Assembly: GCA_963712055.1 (NCBI GenBank)
Contig: CAVQGN010000004.1
Span: forward strand, 124,001-188,000
Direction of reading: 5' to 3'
Origin: JAHBVL01 sp963712055
GTDB taxonomy: Bacteria > Chloroflexota > Chloroflexia > Thermomicrobiales > UBA6265
Length of the DNA stretch: 64,000 bases
Part shown: piece after piece, positions 43,007-52,580 of the stretch
Layout of the letters: every line of letters starts with the position of its first letter
Numbering within the stretch: the first letter of the stretch is position 1
Notes under the pieces: model-generated
Told to the model about the DNA's origin: nothing
Database searches by the model: none
Seen by the model: only the letters and a program-made list of their open reading frames with translations
Position numbers and translations under genes: made by a program

Positions 43007-44650
43007 CTACCGTCTATCGAAAACCCAGCGTCCTCCGAGCATCGTTGCCATCGGTTTCACGGCGGCGATTTCGTCGGCAGATTGCGTCAGCGGATTCGCA
43101 TCCACCATGACCATATCCGCCAGTTTGCCGACCTCGATCGATCCCACGAGGTTTTCGCGACCGGTTGCCCAGGCTCCACCCATGGTATAGGAGAGGAGCG
43201 CTTCGTCGATGGTGATCGCTTCGTCTGCTCCGAGCACCCGTCCCGTCACCGTTTCCCGGTTCATGGCGGCTGCCATCCCAACCCACGGGTTGTAATCAGA
43301 GACGGAAGAATCGGACGAACCCGCCAGCGGGATACCGCGGTCAATATAGGTGCGCATCGGCATCATCCGGCTCGCTTTAGCTTCGCCGACCGACGCGACA
43401 TAACTTTCGCCGAGATTCCTGATAAAGGGATTGGAAACGATCGCCGGTATCTTGTGCTCAGCCATCATCTCCAACGACGTCTCGGTTGGGAAGTAGGCGT
43501 GGTGGACGCGGTGGCGCAAACGGGGGTTCGGGTTTTCGGTTTGCGCTTTGGCGTAGGCAGCGACGGTCACTTCCTGCGCTTCATCACCACAAGTATGGGT
43601 ATCAATTGAAAAACCGAGATCGTGGACCCAGCGGATGAGGCGGGTAAGGTCGTCCGGGGCGACGATCCATTGGCCGCGATTGTCAGGTTCATCGAGATAG
43701 GGTTCGAACATCCGGGCGGTGCGGTCGCCGACACCGCCGTCGGGCATGAATTTCACCCCTTCGAGTCGGAGCAGATCGTTTCCGAAACCACCCTGCACGC
43801 CGACAGAGAGAATCCGCTCTTTCATCACGTCGTCGTCCGCCGCTGAACCAAAGCCCCAGGCGGCGATCAACATGTCGACGCGCACGGTCAGCCGCTTCTG
43901 CAACGAGGCTTCGTGGTAGGCGCGGATTTGCTCCGGATAAAGACCCGGTTCGGCATCGCCAGTCAGGCCTACGGCGTTATAGGCGCGGCAAGCGGTTTCG
44001 ATCGATTCGACCATGTCCAGTGTCGACATCGTCGGCACCGCATTGGTTATCAGGTCCTTGGCACGATCACGGAAGAGACCGGTCGGGTTGCCAGAAGGAT
44101 CGCGGTCGAACGAACCGGAATAGGCTTCGTTCGCCGGTGGATCTGGGGTGTTTTTGTCAATCCCAGCCACCTCCAATGCCAGAGAGTTGGTGGAGAGTTT
44201 GTTCCAGACCCGGTGGAGGACGACCGGATTGGCTGGCGAGACGGGATCGAGATCGCTGGCCAGCGGATGGCGTCTTTCGGCAAGGAGGCTTTCGTCCCAC
44301 CCCCTTCCAAGGATCCATTCGCCAGGTTTCGCGGTGAGTACTGCTGCCTGCACCCGCTCGACGATCTCGCCGATCGAGCGACAGTCATACAGCGAGATCT
44401 GGCGCAATACGTTTCCGGTAGCCAGCAAATGATTGTGCGCATCGATCAGCCCGGGGATTAGCGTGCGGCCCTCCGCTGATTCGACCGTGGTACCGGCGTC
44501 CGCAAGCAGCATCAGTTCGACTATGTCGCCAACGCCGACGATGCGACCATCCTTGATCGCAACCGCATTGGCAGGCATCCCGGATTGCGACATGGTCAAA
44601 ACGGTGGCATCGCGCAGAATCAGATCGGCACCGGGCAACCTGAATGGCAT
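43007..44650 (-). CDS. Amidohydrolase family protein, YtcJ-like
   Basis: Metal-dependent hydrolase of the YtcJ group, 547 residues from the ATG at 44650, which follows GAGGAGAG. An N-terminal sandwich strand set (LILRDATVLTMSQS) leads to the HxH motif IDAHNHLLATGN. Further ligands appear in FSIDTHTCGDEAQ and RHRVHHAYF, with the late Asp in PLAGSSDSSVSDYNPW. The C-terminus VGSIEVGKLADMVMVDANPL is typical of the superfamily. Substrates in this group are mostly unknown; N-acyl amino acids or urea-like compounds are possible. Confidence 0.9.
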   Translation of the reverse strand: MPFRLPGADLILRDATVLTMSQSGMPANAVAIKDGRIVGVGDIVELMLLADAGTTVESAEGRTLIPGLIDAHNHLLATGNVLRQISLYDCRSIGEIVERVQAAVLTAKPGEWILGRGWDESLLAERRHPLASDLDPVSPANPVVLHRVWNKLSTNSLALEVAGIDKNTPDPPANEAYSGSFDRDPSGNPTGLFRDRAKDLITNAVPTMSTLDMVESIETACRAYNAVGLTGDAEPGLYPEQIRAYHEASLQKRLTVRVDMLIAAWGFGSAADDDVMKERILSVGVQGGFGNDLLRLEGVKFMPDGGVGDRTARMFEPYLDEPDNRGQWIVAPDDLTRLIRWVHDLGFSIDTHTCGDEAQEVTVAAYAKAQTENPNPRLRHRVHHAYFPTETSLEMMAEHKIPAIVSNPFIRNLGESYVASVGEAKASRMMPMRTYIDRGIPLAGSSDSSVSDYNPWVGMAAAMNRETVTGRVLGADEAITIDEALLSYTMGGAWATGRENLVGSIEVGKLADMVMVDANPLTQSADEIAAVKPMATMLGGRWVFDRR

Positions 44651-44722
44651 TGTGTGTCTCTCCTCGTGGTCAATCACGTCATTCGATGCGAAGTGTAGAG
44701 TCGCTCGCGCTGACTCCGCGGA

Positions 44723-45907
44723 TCAGCCCTTGAATTCGTCCAGGAGCGCCTGAAGATCGAGTGGTTCTGTCGTCATCTCCAGCTCGCCATCGCTGTTTCG
44801 TGGCCATTCATCCATTGGTCGATCCCAATAGAGTTCGATCCCGTTTTCATCGGGATCATGGAGATAGATCGCCTGACTGACGCCGTGATCTGCGGCGCCA
44901 TCGATTCGGATCCCATGTTCCCGGAGGCGCTGGTACGCCACCGCCAGGGCCAAACGGGAGGGATACAGGAGAGCGAGGTGATAGAGACCGGTCGTACCTG
45001 GTGGTGGAGGTTGCCCGTTCTTGCTTTCCCAGGTGTTGAGTCCAATATGGTGATGGTAGCCACCCGCTGAAAGAAACGCAGCGGACCGGCCAATCCGTTG
45101 CGTCACCTCGAACCCGAGGACTGACTGATAGAACCCAAGCGCGCGATCAAGATCTGCAACCTTGAGATGCACATGTCCGATGCGCACGTTTGGATCGATC
45201 GCTCCCCATCGCTCGGGATCTTCTGGCGAGCGGGTCGTTGTGCTGGGTTCCCACCCTTCCTCGCCGATCAGTGGCACAAACGCGACTGGACCAAGATTGC
45301 GTTGTTCGATTCGATCACCATTTCGTTGCAGCAACACCAGGTTCTGGCCGTTCGCATCACCGACGGGAATGACCAGCCGTCCGCCGTTTGGTGAGAGTTG
45401 TTGAATCAATGACGGCGGAACCGCCGGAGAACCAGCCGTCACGATGATCGCGTCGTACGGTGCCAAGCCGCTCCAACCGACTGAACCGTCATCGATTTGG
45501 ACACTGACGTTGTCGATTCCAAGGCGTGCCAGAGTCGCTCGAGCCGTTTCGGCGAGAGCCGGAATCCTTTCGATCGACACGATATCTCCTGCCAGAAGAG
45601 ACAAGATGGCCGCCTGATAGCCGGAACCGGTGCCGATTTCGAGCACGTGATCTGTTCCGGTTAGACTCAGTGCTTCGGTCATGGCCGCGACCACATAGGG
45701 CTGCGAAATCGTTTGCCCGTACCCGATGGGTAAAGCCGAGTTCGACCACGCGCGGCTTCGGTATTGCTCGCCGATAAATACGCCGCGTGGAACGGTGGCG
45801 ATAGCGTCGAGAACCGGTTCTGACTTGATTCCCTCGCGGCGAAGTTCAGCAACGAGCCGTTGGGCGTCAGTGGCTTCTGACGATTTGATTCGAAGGAGAT
45901 TGCGCAT
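44723..45907 (-). CDS. Protein-L-isoaspartate O-methyltransferase fused to a VOC/glyoxalase domain
   Basis: Two domains in one frame, 394 residues from the ATG at 45907. Residues about 1-210 are a PCMT-type methyltransferase that uses S-adenosylmethionine to repair isoaspartate: ALPIGYGQTISQPYVVAAMTE is split here as YGQTISQPYVVA, followed by HVLEIGTGSGYQAAIL and PPSLIQQLSPNGGRLVIPVG. Residues about 245-370 are a vicinal-oxygen-chelate domain: IGHVHLKVADLDRALGFYQ, YHHHIGLNTW, GLYHLALLYP and the late Glu in DPDENGIELYWDRP. The VOC part resembles CatE-type glyoxalase/dioxygenase proteins. The frame is continuous across the junction, so the fusion appears genuine. Confidence 0.85.
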   Translation of the reverse strand: MRNLLRIKSSEATDAQRLVAELRREGIKSEPVLDAIATVPRGVFIGEQYRSRAWSNSALPIGYGQTISQPYVVAAMTEALSLTGTDHVLEIGTGSGYQAAILSLLAGDIVSIERIPALAETARATLARLGIDNVSVQIDDGSVGWSGLAPYDAIIVTAGSPAVPPSLIQQLSPNGGRLVIPVGDANGQNLVLLQRNGDRIEQRNLGPVAFVPLIGEEGWEPSTTTRSPEDPERWGAIDPNVRIGHVHLKVADLDRALGFYQSVLGFEVTQRIGRSAAFLSAGGYHHHIGLNTWESKNGQPPPPGTTGLYHLALLYPSRLALAVAYQRLREHGIRIDGAADHGVSQAIYLHDPDENGIELYWDRPMDEWPRNSDGELEMTTEPLDLQALLDEFKG

Positions 45908-46048
45908 CGGGTGCCTCGTCCTTTCCTTTTCGGCAGCATAAACCGGATGTGGCGAACGCGAAATGAGGCGAAATCGGCGGCTGGTATCATCCCTAAACGT
46001 TTTGAAGGTCGTTTTTGTCGGGCCGACAGCGGGAATGGAGCGGAAGGG

Positions 46049-46729
46049 ATGAGCGCGAGTGTGGGTCGAGGCGGACGAGTGGCCGTGATTGGCCTGGGCC
46101 GTTTCGGTGAAGCCGTGGCGCTGACCAGCGTCAGCCTTGGGTATGACGTCATCGGGATTGATCAAGACGGCGTCGCAGTTCGGACGTTATCAGACGAGAT
46201 TTCACTGGCAGTTCAGGGTGACGGAAGCTCGGAAGAGCTGCTCAAATCCGTAGAAGTCGACCGCTGCGACATTGCGGTCATTGGCACCGGTGAAGCGGTT
46301 GATGCCAGCGTGCTCAGCACGCTGATTGTCAAATCACTAGGAGTTCCATTTGTCGTGGCCCGGGCGACGTCGAAAAACCACGGTCGCATCCTGCAGCGAG
46401 TCGGGGCCGATCGGGTTGTCTTTCCGGAGGAAGATTCCGGCGTGGAAGTTGCGCATTCGTTGGCTGTGCCGAGTATCGACGATTTCATCCCGCTCGCCAG
46501 CAATGCCGGAGTCGCCAAGCTTCCCGCGCTGGCCCGGCACACTAGCAAACCAATCGCCCAGTCTCTTGCAGACTCTGGCGCTGACGTGAGCGTCCTTCTG
46601 ATCAAACGCGGGAAAGACATGCTGGCAAACCCGCGACTCGATGTGGTGATCGAACCTGGAGACATCCTCGTCGTCGCTGGTTCGGATGTCGAGATCGAAA
46701 AGTTCGCCGGGAATCATTCCGACCAGTGA
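46049..46729 (+). CDS. TrkA/KtrA-type potassium channel regulatory subunit
   Basis: Cytoplasmic RCK protein of 226 residues that gates the adjacent potassium transporter. The Rossmann motif RVAVIGLGRFGEAVA opens the RCK-N domain, with VIGIDQDGVAVRTL and RCDIAVIGTGEAVDASVL following. The smaller RCK-C part ends VIEPGDILVVAGSDVEIEKF. The start ATG at 46049 gives the family length. Its stop overlaps the next gene in a GTGA junction, so the two subunits are translationally coupled. Confidence 0.9.
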   Translation: MSASVGRGGRVAVIGLGRFGEAVALTSVSLGYDVIGIDQDGVAVRTLSDEISLAVQGDGSSEELLKSVEVDRCDIAVIGTGEAVDASVLSTLIVKSLGVPFVVARATSKNHGRILQRVGADRVVFPEEDSGVEVAHSLAVPSIDDFIPLASNAGVAKLPALARHTSKPIAQSLADSGADVSVLLIKRGKDMLANPRLDVVIEPGDILVVAGSDVEIEKFAGNHSDQ

Positions 46730-48168
46730 ACCCACAAGACCGGGATGATATCGCCGTTCTGGTTCACGAATCGGACACCGATAGTGATCGGGCGATCGAG
46801 CTTCCCGGTGAATTGACTCCTCGGAAATCGCCCAGCGCCCAAACGCATGCCAAATACTTCACCGGCGCGCTGCTGCTGATTACGCTGATCGGTGGATTGC
46901 TGCTGGCGACCCCCTACACCACGAAATCGGGTGAACGCACTCCCATAGTCGATGCGGTGTTCACGTCGATTTCAGCGGCATCGATCACCGGGCTAATCAC
47001 AGTCGATTCGGCGACGCATTGGAACACCTTCGGCCACGTGGTGATTCTGTTGCTGGTTCAAAGCGGGGGACTGGGCTTCATGGTCGGTGCCGGGGTGCTG
47101 CTATTGATCCTGCGGCGAGGAGCGATTTCGGTCCGTGATGCCCGGTTGATGCAGGATGGTGCTCCCACAACTACCCTCCAGGAAGCGCTCATGCTGGCGC
47201 GCCGAATCGCCTTGTTCACCCTCTTTGCGGAAGCCATCGGCGCGGTGATCCTGACGATTGAGTTCTGGGGTTCGATGCCGTTTGGGCGAGCGCTCTGGTT
47301 TGGCGTTTTTCATTCGGTGTCCGCTTTTTGCAACGCGGGGTTCGAAATCCTCCCACCTGACCGGGACGTGCGCTCGTACCGATTCTCGTTTCCCTTCATG
47401 GTCACCATGATGGTGCTGATCCAGGCTGGTGCTCTCTCGTACATGGTCCTGGCAGACGCGATCAAGACACGCGATTGGAAACGCATGGCGCTCGATACCA
47501 GGATCGTGTTGGTAGGCAGCGCGGTGATGCTGATTGGCGCCGGAACCAGTTTTCTCCTCATCGAATGGAACGGGTTGCTGGCAAACGATTCGATTCCCGG
47601 AAAGTTCTTCGAGGCGCTTTTCCAGTCCGCTGCTGGCCGAACGGCTGGTTTTGCGACCGTTGACTGGGCCGATGCCAACCCGCTGACGCTCTTGTTCTGG
47701 ATTGCGGCGATGATGGTCGGTGGCGCGTCCGGATCAGCGACTGGCGGCGTCAAGATCACCACAGTGGCGGTGGTGGTCGCCGCGATGCTGTCGGCATTTC
47801 GCGCTCGCAATGATGTCGAAATCACCAACCGGCGCATTCCCGCTGCGGTCGTCTATCGGGCACTGGCGGTGATCGGCTTTTTCTTGACGATGCATTTCAC
47901 TTTTACCGCCGCGTTGATCCTGCTCGAGGCGGGCACGAACGAAACCAGCAAGGAAACGATTTTCCTGACCTTCGAGGCGATGAGTGCCCTCGCGACTGTT
48001 GGTTTATCTCCTGGTGTGACCGGGGCGCTTTCCGATGGCGGAAAACTCCTGCTCTGTCTGGCCATGTTCATCGGACGACTCGGTCCGATAACGGTGGCGT
48101 ACGCGCTGCAATTGCGCGCAACTGAGCAAGTCCGGACCCTTCCCGATGGTCAAATCAGGATCGGTTAG
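46726..48168 (+). CDS. Trk/Ktr potassium transporter membrane subunit
   Basis: Potassium-translocating subunit, 480 residues beginning with GTG at 46726. About 60 hydrophilic residues precede the first membrane segment ALLLITLIGGLLLATPYTT. Pore-loop segments with the selectivity glycine appear as ISAASITGLITVDSATHW, FHSVSAFCNAGFEIL, SAAGRTAGFATVDWAD and FEAMSALATVGLSPG. The last membrane part is GKLLLCLAMFIGRLGPITVAY. The arrangement fits KtrB/TrkH proteins. The coupled TrkA-type gene upstream supplies its regulator. Confidence 0.92.
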   Translation: MNPQDRDDIAVLVHESDTDSDRAIELPGELTPRKSPSAQTHAKYFTGALLLITLIGGLLLATPYTTKSGERTPIVDAVFTSISAASITGLITVDSATHWNTFGHVVILLLVQSGGLGFMVGAGVLLLILRRGAISVRDARLMQDGAPTTTLQEALMLARRIALFTLFAEAIGAVILTIEFWGSMPFGRALWFGVFHSVSAFCNAGFEILPPDRDVRSYRFSFPFMVTMMVLIQAGALSYMVLADAIKTRDWKRMALDTRIVLVGSAVMLIGAGTSFLLIEWNGLLANDSIPGKFFEALFQSAAGRTAGFATVDWADANPLTLLFWIAAMMVGGASGSATGGVKITTVAVVVAAMLSAFRARNDVEITNRRIPAAVVYRALAVIGFFLTMHFTFTAALILLEAGTNETSKETIFLTFEAMSALATVGLSPGVTGALSDGGKLLLCLAMFIGRLGPITVAYALQLRATEQVRTLPDGQIRIG

Positions 48169-48300
48169 AAGATCGCTCGAACGGTCCGATAGTGGCGGTG
48201 AAATGTCGCGCATCGGACTGAGCTGAGCCCGGAGCGTGTGATAGCATACTCACGGATTTTGCTTGGGCCGGAGGGGCGTGGCTCTCTGCCATTTAGCGTC

Positions 48301-48320
48301 GAAAAACCGTCAGGTTTTTC
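48301..48320. repeat. Short perfect hairpin in the nuo leader
   Basis: GAAAAACC-GTCA-GGTTTTTC lies about 70 bases before the nuoA start in the 219-base gap after the potassium transporter gene. It may end the trk transcript (the right arm is T-rich) or shape the nuo leader. The rest of this gap shows no gene. Confidence 0.5.
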
Positions 48321-48387
48321 ACGCGTGGACTTCTGGTCTCGAGCAGCGTCGGATTTTTCCGATATCAGGTTCAGGGAGTAGCGCTCG

Positions 48388-48753
48388 ATGGAAGTTGCCG
48401 GCGAAAACTGGCTCATTGTCGGATTGATGGCCGGAGCAGCAATCGCGATGGCTCTGACCCTGCTGATTCTGAACCTGATCATTGGCCCATCAAAACCGTC
48501 CAAAGTCAAATCTGATCCCTACGAAAGTGGTGTTCCGAACGTCACGCCAGTGAAGGCGCGATTCACGCCACGCTTCTATATGGTGGCGATGCTCTTCGTC
48601 GTGTTCGACATCGAAGCGGTGTTCATCTATCCGTGGGCGGTGTCATTCGACGCGTTGGGGCGCTATGGATTCGTGGCAATGCTTGTGTTTATGTTTCTTC
48701 TTCTCGAGGGATACATCTATGCCTGGAAGAAGGGAGCTCTCGAATGGGTCTAG
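48388..48753 (+). CDS. nuoA: NADH-quinone oxidoreductase subunit A
   Basis: Small membrane subunit of respiratory complex I, 121 residues with three membrane segments. The family core SDPYESGVPNVTPVKARF is followed by YMVAMLFVVFDIEAVFIYPWAV, which carries the conserved acidic pair. It begins the nuo operon and overlaps nuoB by 10 bases. Confidence 0.96.
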   Translation: MEVAGENWLIVGLMAGAAIAMALTLLILNLIIGPSKPSKVKSDPYESGVPNVTPVKARFTPRFYMVAMLFVVFDIEAVFIYPWAVSFDALGRYGFVAMLVFMFLLLEGYIYAWKKGALEWV

Positions 48754-49295
48754 TTGACGATCGTTTCGACCAGAATATCTTCGTTACCTCACTCGACTTT
48801 GTCTTCAACTGGGCGCGGCGCTCCTCGCTCTGGTGGCTCCAGTTCGGTCTAGCCTGCTGCGCCATCGAGATGATCGCAGCCTCGATGAGCCGTTTTGACC
48901 TCGCCGAACGCTTTGGCATGCTCTATCGGGCGTCACCGCGGCAGGCTGATCTGATGATTGTGGCCGGCACGGTAACCAAAAAGATGGCGCCTGTTGTGCG
49001 GACGCTCTACGACCAGATGCCAGAGCCGAAGTGGGTCATCTCGATGGGGTCATGTGCCAATGTTGGCGGCCCGTTCGATACCTACGCGGTGGTTCAGGGC
49101 GTCGATCAGGTGGTTCCGGTCGATGTCTACGTACCTGGCTGCCCGCCAACACCAGAATCGCTCTACTATGGCATTCTCGAACTGCAGAACAAGGTCATCA
49201 AATACGAAACGATGGCCAAGAAACAGGGTGTCGATGCCGCTGAAGCCCAGCGTCTGGCCGAACGCCAGGATGCGATGGCGGCGGTTCGCGTCTAG
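48744..49295 (+). CDS. nuoB: NADH-quinone oxidoreductase subunit B
   Basis: Peripheral-arm subunit carrying the N2 [4Fe-4S] cluster next to the quinone site. The start is the ATG at 48744 inside nuoA, giving 183 residues. Cluster cysteines are seen in GLACCAIEM, ISMGSCANVGGP and VPGCPPTPE. A C-terminal tail of about 25 residues rich in Ala, Glu and Arg follows. Because N2 is present, the quinone-reducing module is intact even though other Fe-S subunits are missing from this operon. Confidence 0.96.
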   Translation: MGLVDDRFDQNIFVTSLDFVFNWARRSSLWWLQFGLACCAIEMIAASMSRFDLAERFGMLYRASPRQADLMIVAGTVTKKMAPVVRTLYDQMPEPKWVISMGSCANVGGPFDTYAVVQGVDQVVPVDVYVPGCPPTPESLYYGILELQNKVIKYETMAKKQGVDAAEAQRLAERQDAMAAVRV

Positions 49296-49328
49296 AACGC
49301 CAGAACAGGAATCGAGGGAGATCACCGC

Positions 49329-49967
49329 GTGACTGATGCTGAATCGAACGACCCGACTGAGACTGAAGCAATTGCCGAGGTTCAACCACCGGACGATATC
49401 TGGGCTCGGCATCTCTATTTCGACGATGATGTTTCCTGGCATCCGGCCGCAAGGGACCTGAGCGAGCAGTTCGGACCGGCGATTCTCGATGTCGTCCGAT
49501 TTCGCGATGAGACGACCATTCACGTCAAACCGGCCTATCTTCGCGAGGTCTGCGATTACCTGCGCCAGCACGAGCACCTCGCTTTCAACATGCTCACCGA
49601 CGTAACCGCAGTTGACATGCTTCGCCTTAGAACTGCACCTCGCTTTGATGTCGTCGTACTTCTCTATTCGTTGAAAAACCGGGTCCGTTTGCGTATCAAA
49701 GCGGGTGTTGATGATGGCCAGTCGGTGCCGTCACTCGTTCCGCTCTGGCGGGGCGCGGACTGGCTGGAACGCGAAGCCTATGACATGTTCGGAATCATCT
49801 TTGAAGATCATCCGAATCTCAGGCGAATACTGCTGGCCGATGACTGGGACGAAGGCTTTCCACTCCGCAAGGATTATCCGTTGCGCGGGTGGAAGGAATA
49901 TCCGTCCTACAACACCGAACGGATGGTTCCGCGCACCAAAACGCGTTGGACTGGCCGGGGGGTTTAG
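49329..49967 (+). CDS. nuoC: NADH-quinone oxidoreductase subunit C
   Basis: 30-kDa-type hydrophilic subunit of complex I, 212 residues from a GTG at 49329. The conserved segment WLEREAYDMFGIIFEDHPNL followed by RRILLADDWDEGFPLRKDYPL identifies it. It is separate from nuoD rather than fused, and has a longer acidic N-terminus than the E. coli portion. Confidence 0.95.
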   Translation: MTDAESNDPTETEAIAEVQPPDDIWARHLYFDDDVSWHPAARDLSEQFGPAILDVVRFRDETTIHVKPAYLREVCDYLRQHEHLAFNMLTDVTAVDMLRLRTAPRFDVVVLLYSLKNRVRLRIKAGVDDGQSVPSLVPLWRGADWLEREAYDMFGIIFEDHPNLRRILLADDWDEGFPLRKDYPLRGWKEYPSYNTERMVPRTKTRWTGRGV

Positions 49968-49973
49968 GTTTCC

Positions 49974-51260
49974 ATGAGCAGCACAATCACCAACGGCACC
50001 TTTGCGCCGCCATCCTCGCTCGATATCAGTGAAGACGCCCCCAAGACCGGGACCTTCATGATCACCGACGAGGTGGCGATTGACGACACCGAACGCCAGC
50101 TCGTTCTCAACATGGGTCCCCAGCATCCGAGTACGCACGGTGTGCTCCGGGTCGTGCTGCGACTTGATGGCGAGGTCGTTGTCGATTGCGATCCGATTAT
50201 CGGATATCTCCACCGCGGTGTCGAAAAACTTGGCGAGTCGCATCGCTATGCCCAGGTCATCCCCTGGACCGACCGTACCGACTATGTGGCCGCGCCGGCC
50301 AACAATCTCGGTTGCGTGCTCGCGTTTGAGAAACTCTGTGGCATCGAATCCCCTGAACGGGCCCAATACTGGCGCGTGATCATGGGTGAATTGAGTCGCA
50401 TCGCGTCGCATCTGGTCTGGCTCGGCACGCATGCGCTCGATATCGGCGCGCTGTCGATGTCGCTCTACTGCTTCCGTGAACGGGAACTGATCCTCGACAT
50501 CTTTGAAGCTTTTTGCGGCGCTCGTCTGACGACCAATATGATGGAGATCGGCGGTTTTTCGCGACCGATCCCACCATTCCTTATTGATCAGATCCGCCAG
50601 TTCCTGAAGGTTTTCCCTGATCGCCAGAAGGAGTACGAGAAACTCCTTTCCGCGAATCCGATCTGGGTTGCCCGGACCAAAGATATCGGGATCATCACTT
50701 CGCAGGCCGCCATTTCGTATGGTCTGACTGGCGCCTGTTTGCGCGGTTCCGGGATCAACTATGACATCCGCAAAGCGATGCCCTACCTGGTGTACGACCG
50801 GATCGATTTCGATGTTCCGCTCGGAACCCGTGGCGATGTTTACGATCGCTATCTCGTCCGGATGGAGGAGATGCGGCAAGCGCTCCGGATTATCGAGCAG
50901 TGCTGTGACGCGGTTGAGCCGATGGACACACCGCTCATGGCCTACGACTCCGAATACGTCATCCCGCCTCACAAGGGAACGATGACCACTGCTGAAGACA
51001 TGCAGCGGCACTTTGTCTGGGTGATCAAGGGCTTCTCACCGCCAGTTGGCGAAGCCTATGTCGCGGTCGAGCATCCCAAAGGCGAAAACGGCTACTACGT
51101 GGTTTCTGACGGTTCGGCGATGCCGTATCGTTTCCGTGTCCGCTCTCCAGACTTCGTCAACCTCAGCGTTCTGCCTCACGTCGCACAGGGAGCCATGCTT
51201 GCCGACGTGGTGGCTTTGATTGGAACCATTGACATCGTCTTGGGGTCGGTTGATCGATAG
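49974..51260 (+). CDS. nuoD: NADH-quinone oxidoreductase subunit D
   Basis: 49-kDa subunit lining the quinone site, 428 residues. Diagnostic segments are LNMGPQHPSTHGVLRVVLRL, IGYLHRGVEKLGE, and the late VEHPKGENGYYVVSDGS and SVDRx C-terminus. About 30 extra residues precede the core, with an internal Met at FMITDEVAIDD as an alternative start. It follows nuoC by six bases. The following 182-base gap before nuoH, where nuoI is often found, shows no coding sequence, only a small CCGGAG/CTCCGG hairpin. Confidence 0.96.
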   Translation: MSSTITNGTFAPPSSLDISEDAPKTGTFMITDEVAIDDTERQLVLNMGPQHPSTHGVLRVVLRLDGEVVVDCDPIIGYLHRGVEKLGESHRYAQVIPWTDRTDYVAAPANNLGCVLAFEKLCGIESPERAQYWRVIMGELSRIASHLVWLGTHALDIGALSMSLYCFRERELILDIFEAFCGARLTTNMMEIGGFSRPIPPFLIDQIRQFLKVFPDRQKEYEKLLSANPIWVARTKDIGIITSQAAISYGLTGACLRGSGINYDIRKAMPYLVYDRIDFDVPLGTRGDVYDRYLVRMEEMRQALRIIEQCCDAVEPMDTPLMAYDSEYVIPPHKGTMTTAEDMQRHFVWVIKGFSPPVGEAYVAVEHPKGENGYYVVSDGSAMPYRFRVRSPDFVNLSVLPHVAQGAMLADVVALIGTIDIVLGSVDR

Positions 51261-51442
51261 GAAACGGGGAAACGGGTTTTGAGTACACCTCGCCGGAGTG
51301 ACGGGAAGGCAGTAAGATAGTTGGAGGCGCGACGAGGTGCGGCGATCGCGCCATTTGCGTGCACAATCCGGAGTCGCGTCTCCGGGGTAGCACGCAATTT
51401 CGAGAGGCAGGTGGGCGTGAATCAGAAGGGTGAGGTACAGGT

Positions 51443-52486
51443 ATGAACGATCAGCCCGTCTGGCTAACGTTCCTGTTCGCCTTTCTCGTGATGAATGTCC
51501 TGCTGATCGGCATGGCGTATATGACCTACTTCGAGCGGAAGGTCATGGCGAGCATGCAGGATCGGATGGGGCCTACCCGAACCGGTCCAAAGGGTTTGCT
51601 CCAGCCAATTGCCGATGGCATCAAACTCCTGGGCAAGGAAGACCTGATTCCTCGCGCCGCCGATCACTGGGTTTTCTTTTTTGCTCCGATCATCGTCTTC
51701 GTCACCGCCATTATTGGTGTTGCGGTCATTCCGTTTGGCGGGACCATCGATGTCTTCGGCACCGACGTCAATCTCTACATCACAGACCTAAATGTCGGCG
51801 CGCTCTTCCTCTTTGCGTTCAGCGCAGTCGGGGTCTACGGCATCATTCTGGGCGCATATGCTTCGTCGAATCGATTTTCGTTACTGGGTGGGTTGCGTGC
51901 GGCCGCTCAGGTTATCTCTTACGAACTCATTCTCGGTCTTTCCCTGGTCGGTGTCTTCCTCCTCTCCGGTTCCCTCAGTCTTCGCGACATCATGGCGGAA
52001 CAGCAGACCAACCTCGAGCTCGGCCCGATCACCGTCAACAACTGGTACATCCTTTCTCAACCGCTCGCCTTCATCCTGTTCATGATTGCGGCTGTGGCGG
52101 AATCGAACCGGGCGCCTTTCGACCTCCCGGAAGCAGAAACCGAACTCGTTTCCGGATTCCATACGGAGTATTCGGCGTTCCGCTTCTCGTTCTATTTTCT
52201 CGGCGAGTACATCGCCATGATCGTGATATCTCTTTTTGCTTCGACACTGTTCCTGGGCGGCACGAGCGGCCCAGGCGCTCAGGATCACTGGTATCTTGGC
52301 GTTCTCTACCTCGTTTTGAAAGCGATCGCTTTTCTCTTCTTCTACGTCTTGCTTCGAACAACCTTGCCGCGATTCCGATACGATCAGCTCATGGGTATTG
52401 CCTGGAAAGTGCTTTTACCTCTGGCGCTGTTGAACATCGTGGTTACGGCAGCGATTCGGCTGGCAAGTGATGGGAAGTTGTTCTAG
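51443..52486 (+). CDS. nuoH: NADH-quinone oxidoreductase subunit H
   Basis: Membrane subunit at the junction with the peripheral arm, 347 residues with about eight membrane segments. The quinone-side loop shows YFERKVMASMQDRMGPTR and LLQPIADGIKLLGKEDLIP, and ESNRAPFDLPEAETELVSGFH is split here as NRAPFDLPEAETELV. A plus-strand frame covering almost the same bases in another phase is a shadow and should not be annotated. Confidence 0.96.
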   Translation: MNDQPVWLTFLFAFLVMNVLLIGMAYMTYFERKVMASMQDRMGPTRTGPKGLLQPIADGIKLLGKEDLIPRAADHWVFFFAPIIVFVTAIIGVAVIPFGGTIDVFGTDVNLYITDLNVGALFLFAFSAVGVYGIILGAYASSNRFSLLGGLRAAAQVISYELILGLSLVGVFLLSGSLSLRDIMAEQQTNLELGPITVNNWYILSQPLAFILFMIAAVAESNRAPFDLPEAETELVSGFHTEYSAFRFSFYFLGEYIAMIVISLFASTLFLGGTSGPGAQDHWYLGVLYLVLKAIAFLFFYVLLRTTLPRFRYDQLMGIAWKVLLPLALLNIVVTAAIRLASDGKLF

Positions 52487-52580
52487 GCGCCATTGATAGG
52501 CGACCATGAACGCGAACGAATCGGCGATGGGTCGATTGGACGACCTTGACGACAGGTAAGGACGAGGACAAACCACCAGA

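Noticed and set aside
48238..48256. GTGTGA-N-CTCAC near the nuo leader considered as a second CRP/FNR-like site
   Set aside because: The half-sites TGTGA and TCAC are separated by eight bases instead of six, so it does not fit the spacing.
49731..51011. Minus-strand open frame of 426 codons over nuoD
   Set aside because: It is antisense to nuoD and has a composition typical of shadows.
51430..52470. Plus-strand open frame of 346 codons parallel to nuoH
   Set aside because: It lies in another phase of nuoH, is Arg/Ser/His-rich with no membrane segments, and has no family pattern.
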